Shown here one piece after another: positions 7,972-16,778 of a stretch of 64,000 nt of DNA. The stretch lies in contig AP009389.1 in the NCBI GenBank assembly GCA_000010565.1, forward strand, positions 620,001 to 684,000, read 5' to 3'. A program made the position numbers and the translations under genes. Source of the DNA: Pelotomaculum thermopropionicum SI. Lineage in GTDB: Bacteria > Bacillota > Desulfotomaculia > Desulfotomaculales > Pelotomaculaceae. Below the pieces are notes generated by a model that had not been told where the DNA came from, searched no databases, and saw only the letters and a program-made list of their open reading frames with translations. Numbering within the stretch: the stretch's first letter is position 1; each line of letters starts with the position of its first letter.

Positions 7972-8822
7972 AGGTATGCATAATCGGCGGAGGCCGGGGC
8001 GGAAGAGCTATTCTGGATGCCTTTTATAATTTAAAAGAGGTTGAAATCGTAGGCATCTGCGACAAAAACATGGATGCTCCCGGCATAGTTCTGGCCCGGC
8101 AGTTAAAAGTGCCTGTTTACAGCGATTTTAACGAATTAATTAAAAAGCCCGGCCTGAATCTTATATTTGAGGTTACCGGAAACGAAAAGGTCAGCGAAGC
8201 AATCATAAATTCATGTCCTCCCGGAGTTTTTGTGGTAAACGCCCACGCTGCCAAATTGATGATGGATTTGATTGAGAAAAACAACAGTTTGCTCCGCCAG
8301 TTAGAAGAACAGGCCCAGCACCTGGCCGAGGTGGCCCAGGAAATTAACCAGGCCATGAAACTTATTGTGACGGCAATCGAAGAAATTGCCCAGGGAGCCA
8401 AAAACTTAAACCTTCACACCGAAAAGCTCAGTTCCTCGGCCAGGGAAACCGAAGGCCACCTCAAAGAGACCGGGTCCATCCTGGAGTTTATTCAGGGTGT
8501 GGGGGACCAAACCAAGCTGCTCGGCTTAAATGCGGCAATTGAAGCGGCCCGCGCCGGGGAGCACGGCCGCGGTTTTACCATTGTGGCCCAGGAAATACGC
8601 AAAATGGCCGATAACAGCGCCAACAGCGCCAAGCAGATCAACGTTATCCTGAAAAATATTGAAAAGTCGGTCACGGTAATTGTTCATAATATAGAGGAGG
8701 CGAGCAATATTATTCAGAAGCAGGCGGCGGCCACCAGCGAGGTGGTGGGGGCCACCAAGAAGGTTAACGACACCGTCGAGCAGCTTTACGCGGTAGCCAC
8801 CAAACTGGCATCGATCAAGTAG
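7968..8822 (+). CDS. Soluble chemoreceptor: NAD-binding Rossmann domain fused to MCP signalling domain
   Basis: A 284-residue protein with a GTG start behind GGGGAGG. Residues 1-100 form a dinucleotide-binding Rossmann fold of the oxidoreductase N-domain type: IIGGGRGGRA at 5-14, then VEIVGICDKN and VYSDFNELI. Residues about 105-284 are an MCP signalling helix hairpin with the conserved tip [19 protein letters not shown] at 186-204. There is no membrane segment, HAMP domain or periplasmic sensor. The protein should couple a nucleotide-linked metabolic signal to CheA/CheW. The signalling arm is short, and methylation helices are reduced or absent. The ligand is not known from the sequence. Confidence 0.85.
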   Translation: MKVCIIGGGRGGRAILDAFYNLKEVEIVGICDKNMDAPGIVLARQLKVPVYSDFNELIKKPGLNLIFEVTGNEKVSEAIINSCPPGVFVVNAHAAKLMMDLIEKNNSLLRQLEEQAQHLAEVAQEINQAMKLIVTAIEEIAQGAKNLNLHTEKLSSSARETEGHLKETGSILEFIQGVGDQTKLLGLNAAIEAARAGEHGRGFTIVAQEIRKMADNSANSAKQINVILKNIEKSVTVIVHNIEEASNIIQKQAAATSEVVGATKKVNDTVEQLYAVATKLASIK

Positions 8823-8853
8823 CAGGAACTGCGTTAAAACGCGTTTAACTCTC

Positions 8854-8889
8854 CGCCGGGGGCCGCGCTTTCCGCCGGCTTGCTTTTTT
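8854..8889 (+). terminator. Possible terminator after the Rossmann-MCP gene
   Basis: GCCGG and CCGGC arms enclose a 15-base GC-rich loop and are followed by TTGCTTTTTT. The pairing is imperfect. Confidence 0.4.
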
Positions 8890-8974
8890 GAAGCGGGGTC
8901 GAAGGAAGGGAAGGATTTCTTTAAAAAATATCGTAATGATACTCAAATCGTAATATTTTAAGGGAGGGGTTAAT

Positions 8975-9232
8975 ATGCCAATATTTGAGTACAAATGCAA
9001 CAACTGCAACAGGGTCAGTGAAATTCTCCAACTGCCTGGACACAACGGCGAAATTGCGTGCAAGGGCTGCGGCAGCACCAACCTGACAAAAATGATTTCT
9101 GCTCCCTTCCTGCCCAGTTCCGTAGGAAAGCCCGCCAACGACGACTTAAAATGCAGCGCATCTGATAAAGAATGCGAATTCAAGGACAGAAGCTGCGATG
9201 CCGGTTCCTGTTGCGGGCAGGCGGTAAATTAG
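8975..9232 (+). CDS. FmdB-family zinc ribbon protein
   Basis: 85 residues with the FmdB N-terminus MPIFEYKCNNCNRVSE and a second CxxC (CKGCGSTNL), forming a zinc ribbon, followed by SAPFLPSS. The C-terminus adds a second group of cysteines (CEFKDRSCDAGSCCG). The family is named after a putative regulator of formamidase/amidase genes and its function is poorly defined. The gene is monocistronic, with an AGGGAGGGG ribosome site and a strong terminator. Confidence 0.85.
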   Translation: MPIFEYKCNNCNRVSEILQLPGHNGEIACKGCGSTNLTKMISAPFLPSSVGKPANDDLKCSASDKECEFKDRSCDAGSCCGQAVN

Positions 9233-9252
9233 CAGTAAATTGACCAGGACGG

Positions 9253-9277
9253 CCCCGCCCCGATCGGGCGGGGTTTT
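9253..9277 (+). terminator. Intrinsic terminator after the FmdB-like gene
   Basis: A perfect 8-bp GC stem (CCCCGCCC/GGGCGGGG) with a 5-base loop is followed by TTTT. Confidence 0.85.
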
Positions 9278-9431
9278 CGATTGTCTTTTAGCGGCAGATA
9301 TGGTAACGGAAAATTTTTTAAAAACAGTTTTAAAACAGGGTTATGCTGTGCATCCTAAAAAAAGATTCTTTTCCTTTCTTGATTAATTGGGCCTGTGACT
9401 GCGTATAATAACAAAAAGGGGGTGACAGGAT

Positions 9432-9968
9432 GTGAAGGCAACGGGAATCGTGCGCCGTATTGACGACCTTGGCAGGGTGGTGATACCGAAGGAAATAAGG
9501 CGGACGATGAGAATCAGGGAAGGGGATCCCCTGGAGATCTTCACCGACAGGGAAGGGGAAGTTATTCTGAAGAAGTATTCACCAATCGGTGAACTGGGTG
9601 AGTTCGCTTCAGAATACGCCGATTCATTAAACGAAGCGCTCGGCCACATCTCCTGCATAGCGGACAAGGATTCCATCATTGCGGTGGCGGGAGCGCCCAA
9701 GAAACAGTTACTGAACAAGCAGATCAGCCCCGACGTGGAAAAAGTAATGGCGGACCGGAAGGTGGTAGTTTTTAATGAACCCTGCTTTTTAACCTTTGAT
9801 GAAGACATCAGCTACAACTCTGCCGTGATTGCGCCGATCATTGCCGAAGGCGACGCGGTGGGAGCGGTGATTATTGCCTCGAAAGAGCCCGGCGTGCAAA
9901 TGGGTACGCTTGAAACAAAGCTTGCCGAAACCGCCGCAGGTTTTCTGGCAAAACAAATGGAATCGTAG
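9432..9968 (+). CDS. spoVT: Stage V sporulation protein T (AbrB-family regulator)
   Basis: 178 residues, with a GTG start behind a GGGGGTGACAGG site. Residues 1-50 form a swapped-hairpin AbrB DNA-binding domain (KATGIVRRIDDLGRVVIPKE, IREGDPLEIF). Residues about 56-178 form the GAF-like C-terminal domain that distinguishes SpoVT from AbrB and Abh. The length equals that of Bacillus SpoVT. It regulates forespore genes late in sporulation. The gene is monocistronic with its own terminator. Confidence 0.93.
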   Translation: MKATGIVRRIDDLGRVVIPKEIRRTMRIREGDPLEIFTDREGEVILKKYSPIGELGEFASEYADSLNEALGHISCIADKDSIIAVAGAPKKQLLNKQISPDVEKVMADRKVVVFNEPCFLTFDEDISYNSAVIAPIIAEGDAVGAVIIASKEPGVQMGTLETKLAETAAGFLAKQMES

Positions 9969-9995
9969 AAGAAGCCCCGAACGGGCTTCTTTTAT
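9969..9995 (+). terminator. Intrinsic terminator of spoVT
   Basis: A 9-bp stem (AAGAAGCCC/GGGCTTCTT) with a 5-base loop is followed by a T-rich tail, starting at the spoVT stop codon. Confidence 0.85.
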
Positions 9996-10134
9996 TGTTG
10001 CTCTGATATCATATAATTGAAAGCAGCCGGGGAGGTGATGCCGCGTTGAGACCGCTCAACTTTGCCTCTTAATCTGCCGTTGACAACAGCAGGCAGATAA
10101 AATATAATCTTCCTAAAGGTTACAACCGAATAGT

Positions 10135-10220
10135 CAGCTAGGGGTGCCGCAAGGCTGAGAGAGAGCAATCTCGACCCTCTGAACCTGATCTGGGTAATGC
10201 CAGCGTAGGGAAGCGGAAAA
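10135..10220 (+). promoter_or_regulatory. TPP (THI-box) riboswitch
   Basis: The conserved thiamin-box blocks are all present in order: AGGGGTGCC, GGCTGAGA, ACCCTCTGAACCTGATC, TGGGTAATGCC and GCGTAGGGAAGC. The aptamer lies about 110 bases before thiS and is followed by an intrinsic terminator at 10282-10313. Transcription attenuation by thiamine pyrophosphate of the whole thi operon is the expected mechanism. Confidence 0.97.
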
Positions 10221-10281
10221 GCTGTATCTTGATCCAAACTTGCAAGGCCGTTTTATCTTCTCTTGAAGTCAAGTTTTTTTA

Positions 10282-10313
10282 AAAGCTTACCCGGTGAGGT
10301 AGGCTTTTTTTAT
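10282..10313 (+). terminator. Riboswitch-controlled terminator before thiS
   Basis: A 9-bp stem with one G-U pair (AAGCTTACC/GGTAGGCTT) is followed by TTTTTT. It lies between the TPP aptamer and thiS, so it is the likely expression platform. Confidence 0.85.
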
Positions 10314-10328
10314 TGAGGGGTGGTGCTT

Positions 10329-10529
10329 TTGAAAATAATTTTAAACGGCCGGGAGGAAGTGCTGGAGGAAGGCATGACCGTGGCCGGGCTTGTTGCTTTA
10401 AAAGGGGTCAACCCCGATGCCGTCATTGTCGAGTACAACTATTCCCTGGTTAAGAAGGAGGATTGGGCCGGCATAACCCTCAAAGAAAACGACCGGCTTG
10501 AAATACTGAGATTTGTGGGGGGAGGATAA
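10329..10529 (+). CDS. thiS: Sulfur carrier protein ThiS
   Basis: 66 residues from the TTG at 10329, chosen because GAGGGG lies 8 bases before it and the product then starts MKIILNGRE as in other ThiS; GTG codons at 10320 and 10323 overlap the ribosome site. A ubiquitin-like fold is expected. The C-terminus ends in FVGGG, providing the Gly-Gly tail that ThiF adenylates and that carries the thiocarboxylate used by ThiG. It is the first gene of the thi operon. Confidence 0.92.
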   Translation: MKIILNGREEVLEEGMTVAGLVALKGVNPDAVIVEYNYSLVKKEDWAGITLKENDRLEILRFVGGG

Positions 10530-10531
10530 AA

Positions 10532-11302
10532 ATGGAAGACACATTCAAGATCGGTGGACGGGAGCTTACAAGCCGGTTGTTCCTGGGTACGGGCAAGTTT
10601 TCTTCCAACAGGCTCATTCCCGAAGCGGTCAGGGCTTCAGGCGCCCAGGTGGTGACCGTGGCTTTAAGGAGGATAGATCTGGAGTACGAGGAGGAGAATA
10701 TTGCCGCCTACGTTCCAAAGGACTGCATTTTAATGCCCAACACTTCCGGGGCCAGAAACGCCCAGGAAGCGGTGCGGATTGCCAGGCTGGCCAGGGCCGC
10801 CGGATGCGGCAACTGGGTTAAAATTGAGGTTATCACAGACAACAGGTACCTGCTGCCGGACAACTACGAGACCATAAAGGCCACCGAAATTCTGGCCGCC
10901 GAGGGGTTTGTGGTTCTGCCCTACATGAGTCCGGACCTGATGGTGGCCAAAAAGCTGGCCGAGGCAGGCGCGGCGGCGGTAATGCCCCTGGGCGCCCCGA
11001 TCGGCAGCAATCGCGGCTTGAGAACAAAGGAACTGGTGAGAATTCTGATCGACGAAATACCCCTGCCCATTATCGTGGATGCCGGACTGGGGCGGCCCTC
11101 TGAGGCGGCAGAGGCCATGGAAATGGGCGCGGCGGCGGTACTGGTAAACACGGCCATAGCCACGGCGGGGGACCCGGTAGCTATGGCCAGGGCCTTTGGC
11201 CTGGCCGTTAAAGCCGGCCGGCTGGCCTACCTGGCCGGACCGGGAGAGACCCAGGAGTACGCCAGGGCTTCCTCGCCGCTGACCGGTTTCTTGAGGGATT
11301 AG
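10532..11302 (+). CDS. thiG: Thiazole synthase ThiG
   Basis: 256 residues, ATG start three bases after the thiS stop. A TIM-barrel thiazole synthase: the N-terminus is [19 protein letters not shown], the Schiff-base lysine sits in WVKIEVITD, and the phosphate-binding motifs are [10 protein letters not shown] and AVLVNTAIA. It joins deoxyxylulose phosphate, dehydroglycine and ThiS thiocarboxylate to make the thiazole phosphate. It partners with the ThiH encoded next, which supplies dehydroglycine anaerobically. Confidence 0.95.
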   Translation: MEDTFKIGGRELTSRLFLGTGKFSSNRLIPEAVRASGAQVVTVALRRIDLEYEEENIAAYVPKDCILMPNTSGARNAQEAVRIARLARAAGCGNWVKIEVITDNRYLLPDNYETIKATEILAAEGFVVLPYMSPDLMVAKKLAEAGAAAVMPLGAPIGSNRGLRTKELVRILIDEIPLPIIVDAGLGRPSEAAEAMEMGAAAVLVNTAIATAGDPVAMARAFGLAVKAGRLAYLAGPGETQEYARASSPLTGFLRD

Positions 11303-11332
11303 GAAATCTCTGTAAAAAAAGGGTGACCGCTG

Positions 11333-12433
11333 ATGAGCTTTTACGAGGTGCGGAAAGAGTACGCCGGTTTCGACTTTAAAGGGTTCTTTGCAGGGGTTAC
11401 TGTTGACCGGGTTAAGAGGGCGCTTTCAAAAAGCCGTCTGACCGAATGGGACTACCTGGCCCTGCTTTCCCCGGCGGCGGAGGAGTGCCTGGAAGAAATG
11501 GCCCGGAAAGCCCACCGCCTGACCGTGCAGCATTTCGGAAGGGTGATTTTGCTTTACACCCCCCTCTACCTGGCCAATTACTGCGTCAACCGGTGCGTGT
11601 ACTGCGGCTTCAAGGCAAACAACAGGCTGGAAAGGAAGAAGCTTACGCCGGCCGAGGTGGAGAGGGAGGCCGGGATAATTGCGGCTACCGGCTTAAAGCA
11701 CATCCTTATTCTGACCGGGGAATCCCGCCGTCATTCTCCCGTTTCATATATCAGGGAATGTGTTAAGATCCTGAAAAAATATTTTACCTCAATCAGCATT
11801 GAAATTTATCCTCTGGAAGAAAGCGAGTACGCCGAGCTTATTGCCGCCGGGGTGGACGGCCTGACCATCTACCAGGAGGTTTACGACGAAGAAGTGTACG
11901 CCGAACTTCACCCGGCCGGGCCGAAGAGAAACTACCGCTACCGGCTGGAAGCCCCTGAGCGGGCCTGCCGGGCCGGGATGAGGACGGTCAACGTGGGTGC
12001 CTTGCTCGGGCTGCACGACTGGCGGACGGAGGCCTTCTTTACCGGATTGCATGCCAGCTACCTGCAGGATACCTTCCCGGATGTCGAGGTCAGTATTTCC
12101 CCGCCCCGGATGCGCCCGCAACTGGGAGGATTTCAGCCCAGGGTGAAGGTGAACGATAAGGACCTGGTCCAGTATATGCTGGCTTTCAGGCTGTATATGC
12201 CCAGAGGTGGAATTACCATTTCCACCAGGGAGAGGGCCGAACTGCGGGACCATCTGGTCAGGCTTGGGGCCACCAAAATGTCGGCCGGTTCCTGCACGGC
12301 CGTGGGCGGGCGGTCGGGCCATGAATCCACCGGGCAGTTTGAAATATCCGACGGGCGCAGCGTGGCCGAAATGGCCAGGATGCTCTACGACCAGGGCTAC
12401 CAGCCGGTTTACAAAGACTGGCAGATGATCTAG
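11333..12433 (+). CDS. thiH: 2-iminoacetate synthase ThiH (radical SAM)
   Basis: 366 residues, ATG start behind GGGTGACC. The radical SAM cluster motif is [10 protein letters not shown] (CxxxCxxC), and the ThiH/BATS-type C-terminal domain contains [15 protein letters not shown]. It cleaves tyrosine to dehydroglycine (2-iminoacetate) and p-cresol. Use of ThiH rather than the oxygen-dependent ThiO fits an anaerobe. Confidence 0.95.
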   Translation: MSFYEVRKEYAGFDFKGFFAGVTVDRVKRALSKSRLTEWDYLALLSPAAEECLEEMARKAHRLTVQHFGRVILLYTPLYLANYCVNRCVYCGFKANNRLERKKLTPAEVEREAGIIAATGLKHILILTGESRRHSPVSYIRECVKILKKYFTSISIEIYPLEESEYAELIAAGVDGLTIYQEVYDEEVYAELHPAGPKRNYRYRLEAPERACRAGMRTVNVGALLGLHDWRTEAFFTGLHASYLQDTFPDVEVSISPPRMRPQLGGFQPRVKVNDKDLVQYMLAFRLYMPRGGITISTRERAELRDHLVRLGATKMSAGSCTAVGGRSGHESTGQFEISDGRSVAEMARMLYDQGYQPVYKDWQMI

Positions 12434-12442
12434 GTGGCTGAC

Positions 12443-13075
12443 ATGAACGCTTTTGAGACGGCCCTGGCCGGAATTCTGGGGAAAGAGAAACTGGCAGCAA
12501 TCCAGAGGCTGAAGGTGGGCATTGCCGGCGCCGGCGGGCTGGGCTCCAATTGCGCCGCCTTTCTTGTGCGCAGCGGTTTTAAAAGGTTCAGGATCGTGGA
12601 CTTCGACGTGGTGGAGAGCGGCAATCTGAACAGGCAGTTTTATTTTGCCGCCCAGGTGGGGAAAAGCAAGGTGGCCGCCCTGAAGGAAAACCTGCTGCTG
12701 ATCAATCCGGGGCTGGAAATAGAGGCCCTGCCTGAAAAAATTGACGAGGGCAATGTTACCGCCCTTTTTTCCTGCTGCGACGTGGTGGTGGAGGCGCTTG
12801 ACCGGGCCGAGTACAAGAGAATGCTCGTGGAAGCCTGCCTGGGTACGGGCAAGCTTTTGGTAGCGGCCTCCGGCCTGGCCGGGTGGGGGAGAAGCGACGG
12901 CATTAAAATCCACCGGGTTAAAGAAAATTTTTATCTGGTAGGAGACCTGGTATCAGAAGCCGGGCCGGGCTGTCCTGCCATGGCTCCGGGAGTCAGCGTG
13001 GCGGCGGCAAAGCAGGCCGATGTTATATTGGCCTATTTTTTGGAAAATCTTGCAGGGAGGGATTGCTGTGGTTAG
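12443..13075 (+). CDS. thiF: ThiS adenylyltransferase ThiF (short clostridial type)
   Basis: About 210 residues from the ATG at 12443, which lies 5 bases after AGGTGG; a GTG at 12434 lies inside that site. E1-like fold with the nucleotide motif GIAGAGGLGSNCA, VDFDVVESGNLNRQ (metal/ATP binding) and QVGKSKVAALKENL. It lacks the C-terminal CxxC zinc pairs of MoeB/ThiF from enterobacteria, as do other short clostridial ThiF proteins. It adenylates the ThiS C-terminus. The 3' end overlaps thiE by 8 bases. Confidence 0.9.
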   Translation: MNAFETALAGILGKEKLAAIQRLKVGIAGAGGLGSNCAAFLVRSGFKRFRIVDFDVVESGNLNRQFYFAAQVGKSKVAALKENLLLINPGLEIEALPEKIDEGNVTALFSCCDVVVEALDRAEYKRMLVEACLGTGKLLVAASGLAGWGRSDGIKIHRVKENFYLVGDLVSEAGPGCPAMAPGVSVAAAKQADVILAYFLENLAGRDCCG

Positions 13076-13724
13076 GCGGAGGGGCTTGTCCGGCCTGCTG
13101 GAGGCGGACATTTACGGGATTACCGCCTGGGAGTATTCTCTGGGCAGGAGCAATATTGAGGTTGTGGCGCAGATGATCGAGGCCGGCATTAAAGTCATCC
13201 AGTACAGGGAAAAGGAGCGGCCGGCCCGGCAGAAGTACGAGGAGTGCCTGAAAATCAGGGAAATGACCAGGGAGGCCGGCGTTACTTTTATAGTCAACGA
13301 TCACGTCGACCTGGCCCTGCTGGTTGACGCGGACGGGGTCCACCTGGGCCAGGACGACCTGCCTGCGGACAGGGTCAGGGAACTGGTGGGAGACAAAATG
13401 ATTATCGGCCTTTCTACCCACTCGCCGGCTCAGGCCAGGGCCGCGGAAAAGATGGGAGTTGACTATATCGGGGTAGGCCCTATTTTTGCCACAAAGACCA
13501 AGAAGGACGTGTGCGACCCGGTGGGCCTGGAATACCTGGAGTTCGTGGTCAAGAACATCAGTCTGCCTTTTGTGGCCATAGGCGGCATAAAAGAGCACAA
13601 CATTGCGGAGGTAAGCAGCAGAGGGGCCAAATGCATAGCACTGGTTACGGAAATAGTGGGGGCTGAAGACATAAAGGCCAAGGTGCGCGCCCTCCGTGCC
13701 ATTATCAGCCGGAAGGAGGATTAA
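13068..13724 (+). CDS. thiE: Thiamine-phosphate synthase ThiE
   Basis: 218 residues from the GTG at 13068 (8 bases after GGAGGG); the ATG at 13020 lies inside thiF and has no ribosome site. TIM barrel with typical motifs: [57 protein letters not shown] and IGGIKEHN. It couples HMP-PP with thiazole phosphate. The N-terminus is longer than usual by about ten residues. Confidence 0.93.
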   Translation: MVRRRGLSGLLEADIYGITAWEYSLGRSNIEVVAQMIEAGIKVIQYREKERPARQKYEECLKIREMTREAGVTFIVNDHVDLALLVDADGVHLGQDDLPADRVRELVGDKMIIGLSTHSPAQARAAEKMGVDYIGVGPIFATKTKKDVCDPVGLEYLEFVVKNISLPFVAIGGIKEHNIAEVSSRGAKCIALVTEIVGAEDIKAKVRALRAIISRKED

Positions 13725-13726
13725 CC

Positions 13727-15025
13727 GTGAATTACGCCACCCAGATGGAGGCTGCCCGGAAGGGAATCATCACCCGGGAAATGGAAACCGTTGCCCGCAA
13801 GGAGATGGTTGACCCTGCAAAGCTGCGGGAATTGATAGCGGAGGGCAGGGTGGTCATCCCGGCCAACAAAAATCACGCCTCGCTTGACCCGTGCGGCATT
13901 GGCCAGGGCTTGAGGACCAAGATCAACGTGAACCTGGGAGTTTCCAGGGACTGCTGCAATATCGGGATGGAACTGGAGAAGGCCAGGCTGGCCATAGAGC
14001 TAAAGGCCGACGCCATTATGGACCTGAGCTGTTACGGGCGGACGGAGGAATTCAGGCGGCGGCTGATTGAGATGTCGCCGGCGGCGGTGGGCACCGTGCC
14101 GGTTTATGATGCCGTCGGCTTTTACGGCAAAGAATTGAAAGAAATTTCAGCCGAAGAATTTCTGGGAGTGGTGGAGAAGCACGCTCAGGACGGCGTGGAC
14201 TTCATGACCATTCACGCCGGCATTAACCGCGAGACGGCCGCCCGCTTTAAAAAGAACCCGCGGCTGACCAATATCGTTTCCAGAGGGGGCTCCCTGCTTT
14301 TTGCCTGGATGGAGCTTAACGGCAGGGAAAATCCCTTTTATGAGTATTTTGACGAGCTTTTGGAGATTTGCAGGAAATACGACGTTACCATCAGCCTGGG
14401 CGATGCCTGCCGGCCCGGCAGCGTTAAAGACGCCACCGATGCCTCCCAGATCCAGGAGCTAATAGTACTGGGGGAACTGACCAAAAGAGCCTGGGAGAAG
14501 GATGTGCAGGTGATGATCGAAGGACCGGGCCACATGCCCCTTAATGAAATTATACCGAACATGCTTCTGGAGAAAAAGCTGTGCCACGGGGCCCCGTTTT
14601 ACGTGCTGGGGCCGCTGGTAACAGACGTCGCCCCCGGCTACGACCATATTACCAGCGCCATCGGAGGGGCCATTGCTGCCGCCAGCGGGGCCGACTTTCT
14701 CTGTTACGTCACCCCGGCGGAGCATTTGCGGCTGCCCACCCTGGAGGATATGAAAGAAGGCATCATTGCATCCCGCATTGCCGCCCACGCCGCCGATATA
14801 GCCAAGGGGGTGCCCGGGGCGCGGCAGTGGGACGATAAGATGAGCGAAGCCAGGCGCAACCTGGACTGGCAAAAGATGTTCGAGCTGGCGCTGGACCCGG
14901 AAAAGGCAAGGCGCTACAGGGCCGAATCGCAGCCGGAAAGCGAGGATACCTGCACCATGTGCGGCAAAATGTGCGCCGTGCGCAACATGAACAGGGTGCT
15001 GAGCGGCGCCGGCCCGGACGGGTAA
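13727..15025 (+). CDS. thiC: Phosphomethylpyrimidine synthase ThiC
   Basis: 432 residues, GTG start behind AAGGAGGA. It converts aminoimidazole ribotide to HMP-P with a C-terminal [4Fe-4S] cluster bound by [10 protein letters not shown] (CxxCxxxxC near residue 410). Other conserved blocks are [26 protein letters not shown] and [10 protein letters not shown]. The length is that of the short bacterial/archaeal form lacking the N-terminal extension. It is the last gene of the TPP-controlled operon. The operon contains no thiD or thiM. Confidence 0.95.
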   Translation: MNYATQMEAARKGIITREMETVARKEMVDPAKLRELIAEGRVVIPANKNHASLDPCGIGQGLRTKINVNLGVSRDCCNIGMELEKARLAIELKADAIMDLSCYGRTEEFRRRLIEMSPAAVGTVPVYDAVGFYGKELKEISAEEFLGVVEKHAQDGVDFMTIHAGINRETAARFKKNPRLTNIVSRGGSLLFAWMELNGRENPFYEYFDELLEICRKYDVTISLGDACRPGSVKDATDASQIQELIVLGELTKRAWEKDVQVMIEGPGHMPLNEIIPNMLLEKKLCHGAPFYVLGPLVTDVAPGYDHITSAIGGAIAAASGADFLCYVTPAEHLRLPTLEDMKEGIIASRIAAHAADIAKGVPGARQWDDKMSEARRNLDWQKMFELALDPEKARRYRAESQPESEDTCTMCGKMCAVRNMNRVLSGAGPDG

Positions 15026-15042
15026 AAGTAAAGGCGGTTTTT

Positions 15043-15071
15043 AACCCCTGCCTCGAAAGGTGGCAGGGGTT
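15043..15071 (+). terminator. Hairpin after thiC
   Basis: A perfect 10-bp stem (AACCCCTGCC/GGCAGGGGTT) with a 9-base loop, but only GAAAATTTTG follows, so termination would be weak or factor-assisted. Confidence 0.5.
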
Positions 15072-15145
15072 GAAAATTTTGAGGTTATATTAACCGTTTT
15101 TGGTATATAATTATGCCATAATAAAGCAAAAGGAGGCTGGTTGCC

Positions 15146-15712
15146 ATTATTAAAAAGGTTGCTAAAAGACCTTCCACGGTTCTCTTCCCCGTTCCGGCCG
15201 TGCTTGTTACCTGCTGTCCGGAAGGAGAAACGCCCAACATCATTACCATTGCCTGGACAGGCATCATGTGCTCCGAGCCGCCGACGGTGTATGTAAGCGT
15301 CCGCCCCGTCGGCCGGTATTCCTACCGGCAGCTCAAGGAGTCCGGCGAATTTGTGATCAACATCCCCTCGGCCGATCTGGCCAGAGTGGTGGATTACTGC
15401 GGCAATGTATCAGGAGGCGAAGTGGATAAGTTTAAAGAAACCGGTCTTACCCCGGTGCCTGCTGCCCACGTCAGGGCTCCCCTGATTGCGGAATGCCCGG
15501 TTAACGTTGAGTGCAGGGTGAAACAGGTAATTCCCCTCGGCAGCCACGACGCTTTTATAGCCGACGTGCTGGCGGTGCATTTTAATGAAGACGTCCTGGA
15601 TGAAAGGGGCCGGCCCGACCTGGATAAAATCAAGCCTTACGGCTACTGCATCAACGAATACCGGCTTGTATCCGGAAAGTTGGGCTTTTACGGGTATTCG
15701 AGGAAAGAGTGA
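15146..15712 (+). CDS. Flavin reductase-like domain (FMN-binding split barrel) protein, apparent ATT start
   Basis: About 188 residues. The first conventional start codon in frame (GTG at 15200) has no ribosome site and would delete the conserved N-terminus KRPSTVLFPVPAVLVTC. The frame is open back to a stop at 15122, and AGGAGG at 15131-15136 lies 9 bases before an ATT codon (15146), which is the best-placed start. The protein belongs to the flavin reductase/DIM6-NTAB family: PNIITIAWTG, YVSVRPVGRYSY and GEFVINIPSADL bind FMN. Electron-transfer partner unknown. Confidence 0.8.
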   Translation: MIKKVAKRPSTVLFPVPAVLVTCCPEGETPNIITIAWTGIMCSEPPTVYVSVRPVGRYSYRQLKESGEFVINIPSADLARVVDYCGNVSGGEVDKFKETGLTPVPAAHVRAPLIAECPVNVECRVKQVIPLGSHDAFIADVLAVHFNEDVLDERGRPDLDKIKPYGYCINEYRLVSGKLGFYGYSRKE

Positions 15713-15734
15713 ATTGGAAAAGGAGGGCTGTTTT

Positions 15735-16298
15735 GTGGAAGCGCGTTTGGGAAATACTGTCATAAAGATAATTAAAGGAGATATTACCCTGCAGGATACC
15801 GAGGCCATTGTAAATGCGGCGAACTCAAGCCTGATGGGCGGGGGCGGGGTGGACGGCGCCATTCACCGTGCCGGCGGCCCGCAGATTCTTCAGGAATGTA
15901 AGGAGATTCGCGCCCGGCAGGGCATGCTGCCCACCGGCCAGGCCGTTATTACCGGCGGCGGACGCCTTAAAGCGCGCTATGTCATCCATACCGTGGGGCC
16001 GGTGTGGTCCGGCGGCAGCAAGGGGGAGGACGGCCTGTTGCGCAGCGCCTACCATAACAGCCTTTCCCTGGCCAGGGAGAAAGGCATCCGGTCCATTTCC
16101 TTTCCTTCAATAAGCACCGGCGTTTACCGCTTTCCCGTCGACCGGGCGGCCCGCATTGCCCTGCGCACCGTGCGCGATTTCGTCACGGCCAACCCGGGGA
16201 TCGATGAAGTGCGCTTTGTGCTCTTCACCGATCAGATCCTGCGGGAGTTTGAAGCGGCCTGGGCGGAAATAAACGCCGGGCCTGCATGTACGGGATGA
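15735..16298 (+). CDS. Macrodomain protein (O-acetyl-ADP-ribose deacetylase type)
   Basis: 187 residues from the GTG at 15735, 7 bases after AGGAGGG. Macrodomain motifs are clear: GDITLQDTEAIVNAANSSL, the Gly-rich loop MGGGGVDGAIHRAGG, ARYVIHTVGP and the phosphate loop SISTGVYRFP. Enzymes of the YmdB class hydrolyse O-acetyl-ADP-ribose or ADP-ribosyl groups. It follows the flavin reductase gene by 22 bases, so the two may be co-transcribed. Confidence 0.92.
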   Translation: MEARLGNTVIKIIKGDITLQDTEAIVNAANSSLMGGGGVDGAIHRAGGPQILQECKEIRARQGMLPTGQAVITGGGRLKARYVIHTVGPVWSGGSKGEDGLLRSAYHNSLSLAREKGIRSISFPSISTGVYRFPVDRAARIALRTVRDFVTANPGIDEVRFVLFTDQILREFEAAWAEINAGPACTG

Positions 16299-16323
16299 GC
16301 ACTGGAAAACAAAAACACCTTGG

Positions 16324-16366
16324 AATGGCCCCCCAGGTTTAATTTTTGGCAAAGGGCCATTTTTAG
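16324..16366 (+). terminator. Terminator after the macrodomain gene
   Basis: AATGGCCC pairs with GGGCCATT around a 22-base loop and is followed by a TTTT run. Confidence 0.65.
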
Positions 16367-16422
16367 TTGACAGCAGCCATTATTAAAACCTATTATATTA
16401 GTAGTTAATAATATGATAATAT

Positions 16423-16776
16423 TTGGTGGAAGAGGCGATAGATTTGCTTGAAGAGCGAGCCGAACTGCTGAAAGCCCTGGCCCATCCATCGCGGCTGGCC
16501 ATCCTGGAAACCCTGAAAGAAGGCGAAAGATGCGTTTGTGAAATTATCGACAGGGTTGTCCTGGAGCAGTCAAACACCTCGCAGCATTTAAACGTTTTAA
16601 AAAAGTCGGGCATTCTGGGCAGCCGGAAGGAAGGGGCCAGGGTTATCTACTGGGTAACCAATCCCGAGATTTATAAACTGCTCGACATACTGGATGCAGT
16701 AATTATGGACAAGGCAGAAAAGTCATCCAGGCTGCTGGTGCAGTCCAGAAGTACGGGTGGCACCGGCAGCGTGTAA
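16423..16776 (+). CDS. ArsR-family metalloregulator
   Basis: About 117 residues from a TTG at 16423; a second TTG at 16444, 8 bases after GAAGAGG, is an equally good start. Winged helix with LLKALAHPSRLAILETL, the cysteine-bearing segment ERCVCEIID (the position of the ArsR/SmtB alpha3 metal site) and the recognition helix SNTSQHLNVLKKSG. It lies tail to tail with a permease gene that it may control. The AT-rich dyad region just upstream (about 16380-16420) is the likely operator. Confidence 0.85.
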   Translation: MVEEAIDLLEERAELLKALAHPSRLAILETLKEGERCVCEIIDRVVLEQSNTSQHLNVLKKSGILGSRKEGARVIYWVTNPEIYKLLDILDAVIMDKAEKSSRLLVQSRSTGGTGSV

Positions 16777-16778
16777 AC

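Noticed and set aside
15585-15734. N-terminal extension of the macrodomain protein back to 15585
   Set aside because: It would lie inside the flavin reductase gene in another frame; the GTG at 15735 has an AGGAGGG site and gives the normal protein start.
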